Below are positions 25,340 through 34,480 of a stretch of 64,000 nt of DNA, piece after piece. Below the pieces are notes generated by a model. It was not told the origin of the DNA. It searched no databases and saw nothing but the letters and a program-made list of their open reading frames with translations. A program made the translations under genes and the position numbers. The stretch is taken from positions 6,997,001-7,061,000 of the forward strand of contig NZ_CP026730.1 in NCBI RefSeq assembly GCF_003369795.1, read 5' to 3'. The stretch's first letter is position 1. Each line of letters begins with the position of its first letter. This DNA is from Streptomyces sp. CB09001. GTDB taxonomy: Bacteria; Actinomycetota; Actinomycetes; Streptomycetales; Streptomycetaceae.

Positions 25340-27283
25340 CTACCGGGCTGCGGAAACCGTCACGTCGGCGGCGCGCACGTACGCGACCCGGTGACCGTAC
25401 TGGATCTCGTAGTACTGGTCCTTGCCGGTCACCACCCGGTGGGACGCCTCGTCGAAGGTGACCGCGTAGTAGTACTCGCCCGGCACCTTCTCACCGACGA
25501 CGTACTTCTGCCCCGCGGGCAGGGTGTACGGCAGGGGTGACACCGCCTGGGCGGGCACGCCCGCCGGGTAGGCCGCCTTCTCCGGATACGCGCGCCCGTA
25601 CACCGGGACGCTCGCCAGGCCCTTCTTCGGAGTGACCACGCGTCCCGACGCGGGTACCGCGGCCGGGCTCTTCCCGGGGTTGTGGAACCAGGCCTTCTGC
25701 CCCAGGTACCAGATGGCCGTCCAGTCGCCCCACCGGTCGGCCACCGCGTACTGCTGGCCCGTGGAGACCCGGGAGGACAGGTCGTTCACCCCGGTCGTGG
25801 GGGCGGTGCCGAGGCCGATGTCCTTGATCAGCGGCGCGTCCGCGTCGTGGTCGGAGTACAGCCGCACCTCGCTGGAGCCGTGCGCCGCGCAGGGCTCGCC
25901 CGCCGTCTCGCAGCCGGTGTACCCGGGACGGTTGGCGTCGTAGTCGGGGCGGATCGTCACCAGGCCGGACTTCTTGCCGGCGGTCGGCTGGAAGGGGCGG
26001 CCGAGCAGCTGGAAGTAGTGCCGCCAGTCCCAGTACGGACCCGGGTCGGCGTGCATGCCCGGGATCGTCGCCGTGGTGGTGCCGGGCACGTTGTCGTGGC
26101 CGAGCACGTGCTGCCGGTCCAGCGGGATGTCGTACTTCTTCGCCAGGTACTTCACCAGCCGCGCCGACGACCGGTACATCGCCTCCGTGTACCAGGCGTC
26201 CGGCTCCGCCAGGAAACCCTCGTGCTCCAGACCGATCGACTTCGCGTTGACGTACCAGTTGCCCGCGTGCCAGGCCACGTCCTTCGCCTTCACGTGCTGG
26301 GCGATGTGACCGTCGGTGGAGCGCAACGTGTAGTTCCAGGACACATAGGTGGGGTCCTGGACCATGTTGAGGACCCCGTTCCAGGTGCCCTCCGTGTCGT
26401 GCACGACGATGTACCGGATGCGCTGGGAGGCCGGCCGGGCGCCCAGGTCGTGGTTGCCGTAGTCGCCGTCGCCGAACTCCTCGTACGGGGCCGGGACCCA
26501 CTCGCAGGACACCGACCCCGGACACTCCGTACCGGCCGCGGAAGCGGCGCGCAGGCCCGCGCCGTCCAGCCGCGAGACGTCCGGCGCCACGCCGGGGCGG
26601 GCGGCCAGCGAGACCCGCTGGCCGGCGTCCGTGACGCGCCGCTCACCCGTGCGGATGACCTCGTAGACGTCGTCCGCGTACGCCGCCGCCGTCGCGGAGT
26701 CCTCCGCGCCGGAGAATCGGGCCACCGCCGCGTACCAGTCCGCCGGATCCGCGCTCAGCGGCTCACCCAGGTCGCGCTGCGCGGCGGCGAGCAGCGCCGC
26801 ACCGCCCGCCACGTTCGCGGCCGGGTCCGTGCGCAGCGCCTCGGGGCTCAGCCCGGTCAGCCCCGCGGCCCTCGGCAGCGTGGTCAGCCGGTCCGGCAGG
26901 TCGCCCAACGGCGCGGTGGCACCGCCCGCCGGGTGCAGCGCGGCGCGCGCGTCGTCGCCGCGCGGGTCCTCCGAGCCCCCGCCGTGGTGGGACCGGGGCG
27001 CCTCGGCCAGTGCCGTACGGGCATCGGTGAGGTGCAGCGGGCCGTAGCCGCCGGTCACGCTCGGCGCTCCGCCGTGCGCGTCCCAGCGGGACTGGAGATA
27101 GGAGACGCCGAGCAGAACGCTCTGCGGCACGTGGTACTCGGCCGCCGCGGCGGCGAACGCCCGCTGTAGGCGGTCCGGGGCGGGTGGCGCGTCCGTGGGC
27201 ACGGCGGCCGACGGGGCCGCGCCGAGCAGCGGCAGCAGCAGCGCGGCGGTGGCCAGGGCGGGCAGGACGGGGGATCCTCGCAA
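25340..27283 (-). CDS. Secreted N-acetylmuramoyl-L-alanine amidase (Amidase_2/PGRP type)
   Basis: 647 aa from TTG 27283, with AGGAGG placed 5 nt upstream. Signal peptide 1-27. Residues about 40-190 resemble a lytic-transglycosylase-like helical module. The Amidase_2 domain (about 275-430) shows the zinc ligands: IRYIVVHDTEGTW, WHAGNW and the HADPGPYWDW end, plus LGHDNVPG. The C terminus has SH3-like repeats that may bind the wall. It cleaves the lactyl-amide bond of peptidoglycan, probably in growth, spore germination or wall turnover. It stands alone with its own vegetative-type promoter. Confidence 0.88.
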   Translation of the reverse strand: MRGSPVLPALATAALLLPLLGAAPSAAVPTDAPPAPDRLQRAFAAAAAEYHVPQSVLLGVSYLQSRWDAHGGAPSVTGGYGPLHLTDARTALAEAPRSHHGGGSEDPRGDDARAALHPAGGATAPLGDLPDRLTTLPRAAGLTGLSPEALRTDPAANVAGGAALLAAAQRDLGEPLSADPADWYAAVARFSGAEDSATAAAYADDVYEVIRTGERRVTDAGQRVSLAARPGVAPDVSRLDGAGLRAASAAGTECPGSVSCEWVPAPYEEFGDGDYGNHDLGARPASQRIRYIVVHDTEGTWNGVLNMVQDPTYVSWNYTLRSTDGHIAQHVKAKDVAWHAGNWYVNAKSIGLEHEGFLAEPDAWYTEAMYRSSARLVKYLAKKYDIPLDRQHVLGHDNVPGTTTATIPGMHADPGPYWDWRHYFQLLGRPFQPTAGKKSGLVTIRPDYDANRPGYTGCETAGEPCAAHGSSEVRLYSDHDADAPLIKDIGLGTAPTTGVNDLSSRVSTGQQYAVADRWGDWTAIWYLGQKAWFHNPGKSPAAVPASGRVVTPKKGLASVPVYGRAYPEKAAYPAGVPAQAVSPLPYTLPAGQKYVVGEKVPGEYYYAVTFDEASHRVVTGKDQYYEIQYGHRVAYVRAADVTVSAAR

Positions 27284-27347
27284 AACGGCCTCCTGTGACG
27301 ATCGGGCATGAGGGGACGTGACGGGCGTGCGGGGCCGGGCTGGGTCA

Positions 27348-27377
27348 GTCGTACCCGGCGGTCCGACGATCCGTCAA
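27348..27377 (-). promoter_or_regulatory. Promoter of the amidase gene
   Basis: Minus strand TTGACG (27372-27377), 18 bp, TACGAC (27348-27353), about 65 bp upstream of the TTG start. Confidence 0.5.
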
Positions 27378-27514
27378 TCATGCCGTCATGGCGATGATTT
27401 CCCACGTCAGCAAGGGGTTCGGCGAGTTTCGTGGCGGCGGGCCACGGGCCTGCACGGCGTCAGTGGCGTACACCTGTGGCCCCTGCGCATCTTGGGCGGG
27501 CGGACACGAGAAAC

Positions 27515-27547
27515 GCGGTGCGCCCCCCTGTCGGAAGGGCACACCGC
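27515..27547. terminator. Hairpin terminator after the phosphotransferase gene
   Basis: Arms 27515-27525 and 27537-27547 pair over 11 positions with one mismatch (GCGGTGCGCCC against GGGCACACCGC), 29 bp beyond the stop. Apart from this and the amidase promoter, the 292-bp gap holds nothing I can identify. Confidence 0.55.
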
Positions 27548-27575
27548 GCACCGTCGTCCTCCTCGCGCCGTCCCG

Positions 27576-28718
27576 TCAGCGCGTGCCGACCGCCGCCCGC
27601 ACGGCCCGCCGGGCCAGCTGGCAGTCGTCGTGCAACCGGCGCAGCAGCAGCCGCTGTTCCTCGCCGGTCGGCGCGGCACCCGGCTGGGCCGGTCCAGGCG
27701 CCGCCCCGACCGTGTCGTGCATGGAACGCTGCACGGCCGTCTCGTACGTACGGATCTCCCTGGTCAGTACGAGCATCAGGTTCACCAGGAACGCGTCGCG
27801 CGCCGCCGTGCCCGTCGACTGGGCGATCTGGCTGATCTGACGGCGGGCCACCGGAGCGTCCCCGAGGACCGCCCACAGCGTCGCCAGGTCGTAGCCCGGC
27901 AGGTACCAGCCGGCGTGCTCCCAGTCCACCAGCACCGGACCGGCCGGGGACATGAGGACGTTGGACAGCAGCGCGTCACCGTGACAGAACTGGCCCATGC
28001 CCTGGCGCCCTCCCGCGTGGGCGATGCCGTGCAGCAGCTTCTGCAGGTCGCCCAGGTCCCGGTCGGTGAGCAGCCCCAGCTCGTGGTAGCGGGAGATCCG
28101 GGCCGCGTAGTCCAGTGGGGCGTCGAAGGTGCCGGCCGGTGGCCGCCAGGCGTTCAGCCGGCAGACCGCTCCGATCGTCGCCCTGATGTCCGCCCGCGGC
28201 GGCGCCTCCAGGGGGTGCCGTTGCAGCGCCGCCACCCGTCCGGGCATCCGCTCGATGACCAGCGTGCCGTTGTCCGGATCCGCCGCGATCAGTCTCGGCA
28301 CCCGCACCGGAGGGCGCTGCCGGACGAACGAGCGGTATGCCCCTATCTCGTGCCGGCTGCGCTCCGCCCACGCGGGGGAGTGGTCCACTAAGCACTTGGC
28401 CACCGCGGTGCTGCGCCCGGTCGTACCGACCAGGAGCACGGACCGCCCGCTGCGCCGCAGCACCTGCACGGGGGAGAACTCCGGGCAGATCCGGTGCACG
28501 GCGGCGATCGCCGTGCGCAGTTGGGCCCCCTGGGGGCCGGACAGGTCGATTCTCCCGCTGAGCGGCTGGGTGCCGGGCCCCGCGCCGAGCCGCGCCCTGC
28601 CGGCCCCGAGCACCGGGGCCGCCGGACGCGCTGGGGCGAGATAGGGGCCGCCGCCCGCCGTCGGGCGGGGGTGCAGCGAGCGCTGCGGGGCGGACACGGA
28701 GGACGATGCTGCGTACAT
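27576..28718 (-). CDS. Aminoglycoside-phosphotransferase-fold kinase; contains a TTA codon
   Basis: 380 aa from ATG 28718 (AAGGGATC upstream). The APH/choline-kinase fold is shown by AVAKCLVDH near the ATP lobe, the catalytic loop FCHGDALLSNVLM and the metal motif VLVDWEHAGWYLPGYDL. It phosphorylates a small molecule; antibiotic resistance is only one possibility for this broad family. Codon 110 is TTA (minus strand 28391-28389), so expression should depend on bldA. It is divergent from nsdB across 296 bp, which hold both start regions and the TACTGT box of nsdB but no other gene. Confidence 0.78.
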   Translation of the reverse strand: MYAASSSVSAPQRSLHPRPTAGGGPYLAPARPAAPVLGAGRARLGAGPGTQPLSGRIDLSGPQGAQLRTAIAAVHRICPEFSPVQVLRRSGRSVLLVGTTGRSTAVAKCLVDHSPAWAERSRHEIGAYRSFVRQRPPVRVPRLIAADPDNGTLVIERMPGRVAALQRHPLEAPPRADIRATIGAVCRLNAWRPPAGTFDAPLDYAARISRYHELGLLTDRDLGDLQKLLHGIAHAGGRQGMGQFCHGDALLSNVLMSPAGPVLVDWEHAGWYLPGYDLATLWAVLGDAPVARRQISQIAQSTGTAARDAFLVNLMLVLTREIRTYETAVQRSMHDTVGAAPGPAQPGAAPTGEEQRLLLRRLHDDCQLARRAVRAAVGTR

Positions 28719-29014
28719 GGGCGAGACAGATCCCTTCGTGTGCCTGCTGTGCCTGCCTGAAGAGGGGTGCCGGTCCGGTCCGTTCGGTACCGGAGGCGGC
28801 ACGTCTTCCGAAAGCCGTCGCGCCGCCCGACCGGCCGCCGGGGGCCACCCTGGGGAGTACCCCCGCGGCGACCGGGTCGGGTTGGCGCATTCCTACCTGA
28901 CACCCGGCCGCCCGTGGCACACCATCTGGCGCACCCTGGCGAACGGTGGCGAATAGTCGCCCGGCAACCCGCACGGGGCTACTGTCAACTCAGCCGAGAA
29001 CCTGGGGGCTTGTA

Positions 29015-30523
29015 GTGAGCAAAGAACCCAACACCCGCCTGTCGGACCTGTTCGGCCTGGCCGGCTGGTCCAAGGGCGAACTCGCGAGGCTGGTCAACCG
29101 GCAGGCGGCGGCCATGGGCCACCCCCAGCTGGCGACCGACACCTCGCGGGTGCGGCGGTGGATCGACATGGGAGAGATCCCGCGCGATCCGGTGCCGCGG
29201 GTGCTGGCGGCTCTGTTCACCGAGCGTCTCGGCCGTGTCGTGACCATCGAGGACCTCGGTCTGGTCCGGCACGGGCGTGCGGGGAAACGGCCACACGACG
29301 GGAGCGAAGAGCATCCCGACGGCGTGCCGTGGGCGCCCGAGCGGACTGCGGCGGTCCTCACCGAATTCACGGGAATGGACCTCATGCTCAACCGACGCGG
29401 CTTGGTGGGCGCGGGCGCCGCGCTCGCCGCGGGCTCCGCACTCAGCAGCGCCATGCACGACTGGCTGCACACCGACCCGGCCCTGGCGGCCGACGCCCCC
29501 GACCTCCACCAACCCCTGCACGCCGACCCCGCCGGGTTCGACCGCTACGAGGCCGCCCCCATCGGGTCGCAGGAGGTGGAGGAACTGGAGCGCTCGGTCG
29601 AGGTGTTCCGCGCCTGGGACGCCGCCCGGGGCGGTGGCCTCCAGCGCAAGGCCGTGGTGGGCCAGCTCAACGAGGTGGGCGGCATGCTCGCCTACCACCA
29701 CCCACCCCATCTCCAGCGGCGCCTGTGGGGCGTCGCCGCCAACCTCGCCGTCCTCGCGGGCTGGATGTCGCACGACGTCGGTCTGGAACCGACCGCCCAG
29801 AAGTACTTCGTCATCGCCGCCCACGCCGCACGCGAGGGCGGCGACCGGCCCCGGGCGGGCGAGGCGCTCTCCCGGGCGGCCCGCCAGATGGTGCACCTCG
29901 GCCGCCCCGACGAGGCCCTGGACCTCATGAAACTCGCCCAGTCCGGCTCCGGCGAGCAGGTACTGCCGCGCACCAAGGCCATGCTCTACACCATCGAGGC
30001 CTGGGCGCAGGCATCCATGGGCAAGGGCCAGGCGATGCGCCGCACCCTGGGCCGGGCCGAGGACCTCTTCGTCTCGGACAAGGCGGACGTGCCGCCCCCG
30101 GACTGGATGCAGACGTTCAAGGAGGAGGACCTGTACGGCATGCAGGCGCTGGCCTACCGGACGCTCGCCGAGTTCGAACCGGGGGCCGCCGCGCACGCCC
30201 AGCACTACGCGGACAAGGCCCTGGCCCTCAGGATCGACGGCCGGCAGCGGTCCAAGATCTTCGACTACCTGTCCATGGCCTCCGCCTGCTTCATCGCCGA
30301 CGACCCCGAACAGGCGGACCGGTACGCGCGCCTGGCCCTGGTGTCGATGGGCTCCAACTCCTCCCAGCGGACCTGGGACCGGCTGCGCCAGATGTACCGT
30401 CTCACCGCCGAGTACGCCGGATACCCGAAGATCCAGGAGCTGCGGGAGGAGATCAAGCTGGCGCTGCCCAAGGGCAGGTCGCCCAGGGGGGAGGGGCAGG
30501 GCGGCACCATCGCGTCGGCGTAG
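29015..30523 (+). CDS. nsdB: NsdB: TPR-like negative regulator of antibiotic production
   Basis: 502 aa from GTG 29015 with GGGGG upstream. The N terminus has an Xre-like segment (LSDLFGLAGWSKGELARLVN), followed by a hydrophobic patch behind an RR (LNRRGLVGAGAALAAG). Most of the rest is helical TPR-like repeat (AQKYFVIAAHAAREG, RPDEALDLMKLAQ). This matches the nsdA/nsdB family of Streptomyces, whose loss raises antibiotic yield. The match to NsdB rather than NsdA rests on gene neighbourhood (chpB, chiF, sigL downstream) as I remember it. TACTGT (28980-28985) is a possible -10. Confidence 0.8.
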   Translation: MSKEPNTRLSDLFGLAGWSKGELARLVNRQAAAMGHPQLATDTSRVRRWIDMGEIPRDPVPRVLAALFTERLGRVVTIEDLGLVRHGRAGKRPHDGSEEHPDGVPWAPERTAAVLTEFTGMDLMLNRRGLVGAGAALAAGSALSSAMHDWLHTDPALAADAPDLHQPLHADPAGFDRYEAAPIGSQEVEELERSVEVFRAWDAARGGGLQRKAVVGQLNEVGGMLAYHHPPHLQRRLWGVAANLAVLAGWMSHDVGLEPTAQKYFVIAAHAAREGGDRPRAGEALSRAARQMVHLGRPDEALDLMKLAQSGSGEQVLPRTKAMLYTIEAWAQASMGKGQAMRRTLGRAEDLFVSDKADVPPPDWMQTFKEEDLYGMQALAYRTLAEFEPGAAAHAQHYADKALALRIDGRQRSKIFDYLSMASACFIADDPEQADRYARLALVSMGSNSSQRTWDRLRQMYRLTAEYAGYPKIQELREEIKLALPKGRSPRGEGQGGTIASA

Positions 30524-30544
30524 GGCGCGACGCGCTCCGCGGAC

Positions 30545-31840
30545 CTACGGTGTCACCCGGGCGACCAGCACACAGGCGTCCTGACGACCCGGAAACTCGT
30601 CCAGCTCCCGGGTCACGATGCGTAGGCCGTTCCCGGCCGAATCCGCGGCTGTCAGGCGGCGGGCCAGGGACAGGAGGTGCTCCACGGCCGCCGGTTCGAG
30701 TGCTCCGGTGTGCAGAAGGAGCAGGTCGCCCGCTTCGAGGGCCGCCTCGGCCTGCCCCGATGGTCCGCCCTGTCCGGACAGCGCACGCCCCGTTCCACCG
30801 CGGAAGAGCAGCGGGACGGGGCCCGGGGCATGAGTCCAGGTCAGGACGTGGGTGTCCGGCCGGTAGCCGCAGTACACGGCGCCGTCCACCGGCGGCAGGG
30901 CGGTGGAACGGAGCAGTTCGGCGAGCCCGTCCCGCAGTCGCCCGGGCCGGGTGCCGGCCAGCGCCAGGCCGCGCAGGGCGCCGATCAGTACCGCCGGGCC
31001 GTGGGCCTCGGTCTCCGGGTGTCCGAAGTCGCCGACGGTGAGCAGGGTTTCGCCGTCGGCGCCGAGCGGACACGCGTCGTACCACCCGCCGTATCCGGGC
31101 CGCCGGCCCGCCGACGCCGGCGGGAGGTGCGCGGCGGCCAGGTCCAGGCCGGGCCGGCCCTCGTCCGGGAAGCGCAGGAGACCCTGCCAGGGCGGAGGCC
31201 GGTGACGCCGGAGCGAGTCACGGGTCTCGCTCACCACCCGCTGACTGCGGCGCAGTTCGCCGACGTCCCGCAGTACCGCCCACATCGAGGCGGTGCTGCC
31301 GTCGGCGTCGAGGACCGGCTCGCCCATCATGTGCACGGTGCGTACGGTCCCGTCGGGGCGCGCCACGCGGAACTCGCCGTCGATGGGGCGGCCGTCGACG
31401 AGGCAGTCCGTGACCATCGCGGTGAGCTTCGGCCGGTCCTCGGCGAGTACGAGGGAAGGGAGTTCGTCGAGGCTGAGAGGGACGGACGCCGGGTCGCGGC
31501 CCAGGATGTGGAAGAGTTCCGCGGACCACTCGGCCTCGTCCGTCAGCAGGTTCCACTCCGCGCTGCCGACCCGGCTGAGCAGCGAACCGGCGCGCGGCGC
31601 GGGTGCCGGGCCGTCCCGGAGCTGCGCCAGGTGCGCGTCGAGGTCGGTGAGCTGGTGCAGTGCCAGGTCGTACAGGGCGCGCTGCCAGCGCCCCCGGGGG
31701 TCCGTCGTGTCGTCCTGGCTGTCCCGTCGTACCGCGTCCACGTCGCCCCGCAGCCGCCGGGTCTGCGATATGAGCGCCTCGACCGAGCCGGGTCCCGGTG
31801 GCTGGGCGGCCGGGTGGTCCGCGGAGAGATGGGACGACAT
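30545..31840 (-). CDS. PAS-domain protein with degenerate SpoIIE/PP2C-type phosphatase domain
   Basis: 431 aa from ATG 31840, GGAGTG upstream. Residues about 85-200 are a PAS domain (FHILGRDPASVPLSLDEL, RVARPDGTVRTVHMMGEPV). From about 225 to the end is a PP2C_SIG-like domain, but key metal-binding acids are altered: GGDWYD reads GGWYD, GHG reads HPE after VGD, the YTDG motif reads HTGA, and the final DD reads QD. It is therefore probably not an active phosphatase and may bind or sequester partners in SigB-type switching. Its stop is 21 bp from that of nsdB. Confidence 0.78.
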   Translation of the reverse strand: MSSHLSADHPAAQPPGPGSVEALISQTRRLRGDVDAVRRDSQDDTTDPRGRWQRALYDLALHQLTDLDAHLAQLRDGPAPAPRAGSLLSRVGSAEWNLLTDEAEWSAELFHILGRDPASVPLSLDELPSLVLAEDRPKLTAMVTDCLVDGRPIDGEFRVARPDGTVRTVHMMGEPVLDADGSTASMWAVLRDVGELRRSQRVVSETRDSLRRHRPPPWQGLLRFPDEGRPGLDLAAAHLPPASAGRRPGYGGWYDACPLGADGETLLTVGDFGHPETEAHGPAVLIGALRGLALAGTRPGRLRDGLAELLRSTALPPVDGAVYCGYRPDTHVLTWTHAPGPVPLLFRGGTGRALSGQGGPSGQAEAALEAGDLLLLHTGALEPAAVEHLLSLARRLTAADSAGNGLRIVTRELDEFPGRQDACVLVARVTP

Positions 31841-32032
31841 GACGCACTCCGATGTGCTGACGGTACGACCAAGGTGGAACCGAGGCTGGCGGAAGGACCG
31901 TTACGACTGTTGCACAGCCCGCCATGCCCCGTAAGGGATTCGGCAACACACGATACGGTGGTGCTTCCGGCATATGCCACAGTCTTCCCGGGGTGACTCG
32001 GGTACGTGTTCGGCATACTCGGGCCGCGGGGT

Positions 32033-32057
32033 AAGTCGTAGGCTCCCTACGGGACTT
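32033..32057. terminator. Hairpin terminator after the Gfo/Idh/MocA gene
   Basis: AAGTCGTAGG pairs with CCTAC-GG-GACTT (10 bp with a 2-nt bulge, 3-nt loop), 56 bp beyond the dehydrogenase stop. The rest of the gap 31841-32112 also contains the unassigned upstream region of the PAS gene. Confidence 0.4.
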
Positions 32058-32112
32058 GAAGGGGATGAGGGTCCGCGGGCGTCGTCGCCCGGGTGTTCGG
32101 TGGACTCTTGTT

Positions 32113-33141
32113 CTATGCCTGGTCGTACAGGGCCGGACGGAGTGCCATGTCGACGGGTGTGCGTGCGCCCGTCTCCAGCGCCCGCACCCCGGCCTCGGCG
32201 ACCGCGGCGGCCGCGTACCCGTCCCAGGCGCCCGGCCCGGTGACCCGGCCCCGCCGGGTGGCATCCACCCAGCTCTGCACCTCGTGGTCGTAGGCGTCCG
32301 CGAACCGCACCAGGTAGTCCTGCGGCACCTCCTCCCGCGCGCCGTCCGCCGCCGTGACCACCATGGTGTGCGCCGCACCGATCCGGGCGCTGCCCGCCTC
32401 GCAGACGGCTTCGCAGCGCACCTCGTAGCCGAAGCCGCAGTTGACGAAGACCTCCACGTCCACCACGGCGCCGCCCTCGGTCTCGAAGAGCACCAGCTGC
32501 GGATCGAGCAGGCCCTCGGGCGCACCCGCCGACGGGCGCGGACGCAGTACGGTCACCGCACTCAGCTCCTGGCCGAGCAACCAGCGGGCCGCGTCGATCT
32601 CGTGCGAGACGGAACTGTTGATCAGCATCGCCGAGGTGAAGTGCGGGGGCGAGGAGACGTTGCGGTGCACGCAGTGCAGCATCAGGGGCCGGCCGAGGCG
32701 CCCGACGTCCAGGAGGGACTTCAACTGCCGGTACTCGGCGTCGTACCGCCGCATGAACCCGATCTGCGCCAGCCTTCTGCCGAGGCGCGCCTCGGCCTCC
32801 ACCACGCGCAGCGCGCCCGCGGAGTCCGGCACCATCGGCTTCTCGCACAGCACCGGCAGCCCTCGTGCGAAGGCGGCCAGCAGCGCGTCCTCGTGCGCCT
32901 CGCCGGGCGAGGCGATCAGGACCGCCCCGACACCCGGCGCGTCCAGCGCGGCCTCGACGTCCGTGTGCACGCTGATCCTGCCGCTCCCGCCGATCCCGCC
33001 CACGGCCTCCTTCGCCCGCTCGGCGTCGGGGTCCGCCACCGCGGCGACCCGGGCGCCGCTCACCACCCGGTCGACGCGTCGTATGTGGTCGGCACCCATG
33101 TGCCCCGCACCCAGGACCGCCACACCCAGAAGTTCACTCAC
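32113..33141 (-). CDS. Gfo/Idh/MocA-family NAD(P)-dependent dehydrogenase (inositol 2-dehydrogenase-like)
   Basis: 342 aa from GTG 33141 (GGGAG upstream). The Rossmann motif LGVAVLGAGHMGADH opens the protein, and the family EKP motif is present (LPVLCEKPM, about 95-103). The catalytic region SVSHEIDAARWLLG and GFMRRYDAEY match inositol 2-dehydrogenase relatives. It probably oxidises a cyclitol or sugar. No other inositol or sugar genes are linked, so the substrate is not settled. Downstream of the baeRF3 gene on the same strand, with a 123-bp gap. Confidence 0.82.
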   Translation of the reverse strand: MSELLGVAVLGAGHMGADHIRRVDRVVSGARVAAVADPDAERAKEAVGGIGGSGRISVHTDVEAALDAPGVGAVLIASPGEAHEDALLAAFARGLPVLCEKPMVPDSAGALRVVEAEARLGRRLAQIGFMRRYDAEYRQLKSLLDVGRLGRPLMLHCVHRNVSSPPHFTSAMLINSSVSHEIDAARWLLGQELSAVTVLRPRPSAGAPEGLLDPQLVLFETEGGAVVDVEVFVNCGFGYEVRCEAVCEAGSARIGAAHTMVVTAADGAREEVPQDYLVRFADAYDHEVQSWVDATRRGRVTGPGAWDGYAAAAVAEAGVRALETGARTPVDMALRPALYDQA

Positions 33142-33264
33142 GCCGTGCCCGCTCCCTCGCCGTCCGCCGCGCACCCGCCGGCAGCGGGCACGTGTACGGC
33201 GAACAGGCTTTCACGCGCGTCAAGAGGCAGGGGGAGGGCCGGCCCGCGGGTGCGGCGGCCGGCG

Positions 33265-34359
33265 TCAGTAGCGCAGTACGCCTGCGATGCCGTCCGCGTC
33301 CCCGAGTGCGCCGTCCGGCACGAAACGGACCTCGGCGCCGGTCTCCAGGCACTGCTCGACGATCTCGTCCACGATGTCCTCCCGGGCGTCGAGGTCGCCG
33401 TCGTCGGCCGGGAGCAGGTGCTCGCCGTCGTCGCGCATCGTCACCTTGAAGTTCTCCTCGACGGCCAGCAGCCGGACGCGGCCCGTGTGGGCGCTCTCCC
33501 ACAGCTCGTCGACCCCGGCCGCGAAGTCCTTGCGGCCGCGGGCCGCGTCCAGTTCCCTGGCCACCGCCTCGACGGACCCGCGCGCCTCGTTCTCGAGCAC
33601 GGGCCGCACCGCCTGCCACACCGCCTCGGCGGTGCCGTGCGCGAGCCCGCCGTGCGGGACCAGCACCGCGTCCGAGGCGAGCGTGCCCGCCTCCTCGAAC
33701 AGGGGCAGCGCGGGCTCGGGGCCGGTGATGTACAGCGGCCGGGGGTGGGCGCGCAGGACCTTGCCCATCGCGGCGTCGGCGTCGCGCAGGAACTTGCGGG
33801 TGCCCTCGTCCCGGAAGGTGCTCGGCGCGTCGCCGATCCGTTCCTGACGCTCGGGGTCGAAGTCCTCGGCGGGCCGGTCGAGCGGGAAGCCGCCGAGGTG
33901 TTCCTCCACGACCCGGTCCGCGCCACCGCTCCACAGCTTGACGCGGTCGGCGGCGACCGACAGGACCCAGAACGGCCGCTCGGCCGCCTGCGCGGCAACG
34001 AGGTTGCGGGTCAGGAAGGTGTCCGAGAGAACCACGCGCTCGGGCACGGAACGGCTGAGCGTCCAGACCTGGTGCTCACCGGGTGCGGCGAAGATCGCCA
34101 GACCGTCCTCGGCGTACGTCAGGTCGATCTCGGCCAGCGCCCGGTCCAGCTCGCGGGACACCTCCGCACGCCGGTCGCGGCTGACCGCCGGATCCTCCTC
34201 CAGCTGTTTCTTGGCCGCGGCGACCGCGTTGCGCAGCCGGACGCGGTCCTGGGCGTTGTCCGGCTCGCGGCGGTGCGTCGGCGTCAGTACGGACACGGCC
34301 GGATACGGGCGGGGGCGCCGCAGTCCGGCGAGGGTGGCGGGACTCAGATCGTGCTCCAT
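33265..34359 (-). CDS. baeRF3-domain protein (bacterial eRF1-like fold)
   Basis: 364 aa from ATG 34359. The sequence VSVLTPTHRREPDNAQDRVRL at the N terminus, followed by LAIFAAPGEHQVWTL and the ADRVKLWSGG region, matches the bacterial archaeo-eukaryotic release factor group 3. These eRF1-like proteins were found computationally and may act in ribosome rescue or in host conflict. The central MGKVLRAHPRPLYITGPEP stretch is typical. No GGQ motif is visible, so peptidyl release is not supported. Function unknown beyond fold. Confidence 0.7.
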   Translation of the reverse strand: MEHDLSPATLAGLRRPRPYPAVSVLTPTHRREPDNAQDRVRLRNAVAAAKKQLEEDPAVSRDRRAEVSRELDRALAEIDLTYAEDGLAIFAAPGEHQVWTLSRSVPERVVLSDTFLTRNLVAAQAAERPFWVLSVAADRVKLWSGGADRVVEEHLGGFPLDRPAEDFDPERQERIGDAPSTFRDEGTRKFLRDADAAMGKVLRAHPRPLYITGPEPALPLFEEAGTLASDAVLVPHGGLAHGTAEAVWQAVRPVLENEARGSVEAVARELDAARGRKDFAAGVDELWESAHTGRVRLLAVEENFKVTMRDDGEHLLPADDGDLDAREDIVDEIVEQCLETGAEVRFVPDGALGDADGIAGVLRY

Positions 34360-34420
34360 GTCAGCACGATATGCGCCACGGGTATATAAGGCATATCGGG
34401 CATTCGGAACCGATGGCCGA

Positions 34421-34480
34421 TCGGTCGGACCCGTCGCCGCTCAGCCGGACCGGTCGCCGCTCAGTCGGACCGGTCGCCGG
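34421..34480. repeat. Three 20-bp direct repeats over the 3' end of the peptidase gene
   Basis: Units 34421-34440, 34441-34460 and 34461-34480 share 17-18 of 20 bases. The third contains the end of the coding region, including the stop codon of the minus-strand gene; the other two lie just beyond it. Confidence 0.7.

Noticed and set aside
27351..27356. GGGTAC upstream of the amidase gene as a SigB-type -10
   Set aside because: No GNNT at 14-16 bp; the overlapping TTGACG-18-TACGAC fits a vegetative promoter better.
28717..28956. 79-aa open frame on the plus strand in the nsdB divergent region
   Set aside because: It starts on the phosphotransferase start codon, lacks a ribosome site and has no codon bias; likely a chance frame.
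31982..32005. GTCT-N14-GGGTAC, a SigB-like pattern on the plus strand
   Set aside because: No plus-strand gene follows; the next gene is on the minus strand.
34380..34385. GGGTAT next to the baeRF3 start
   Set aside because: No GNNT at 14-16 bp and wrong direction for the gene.
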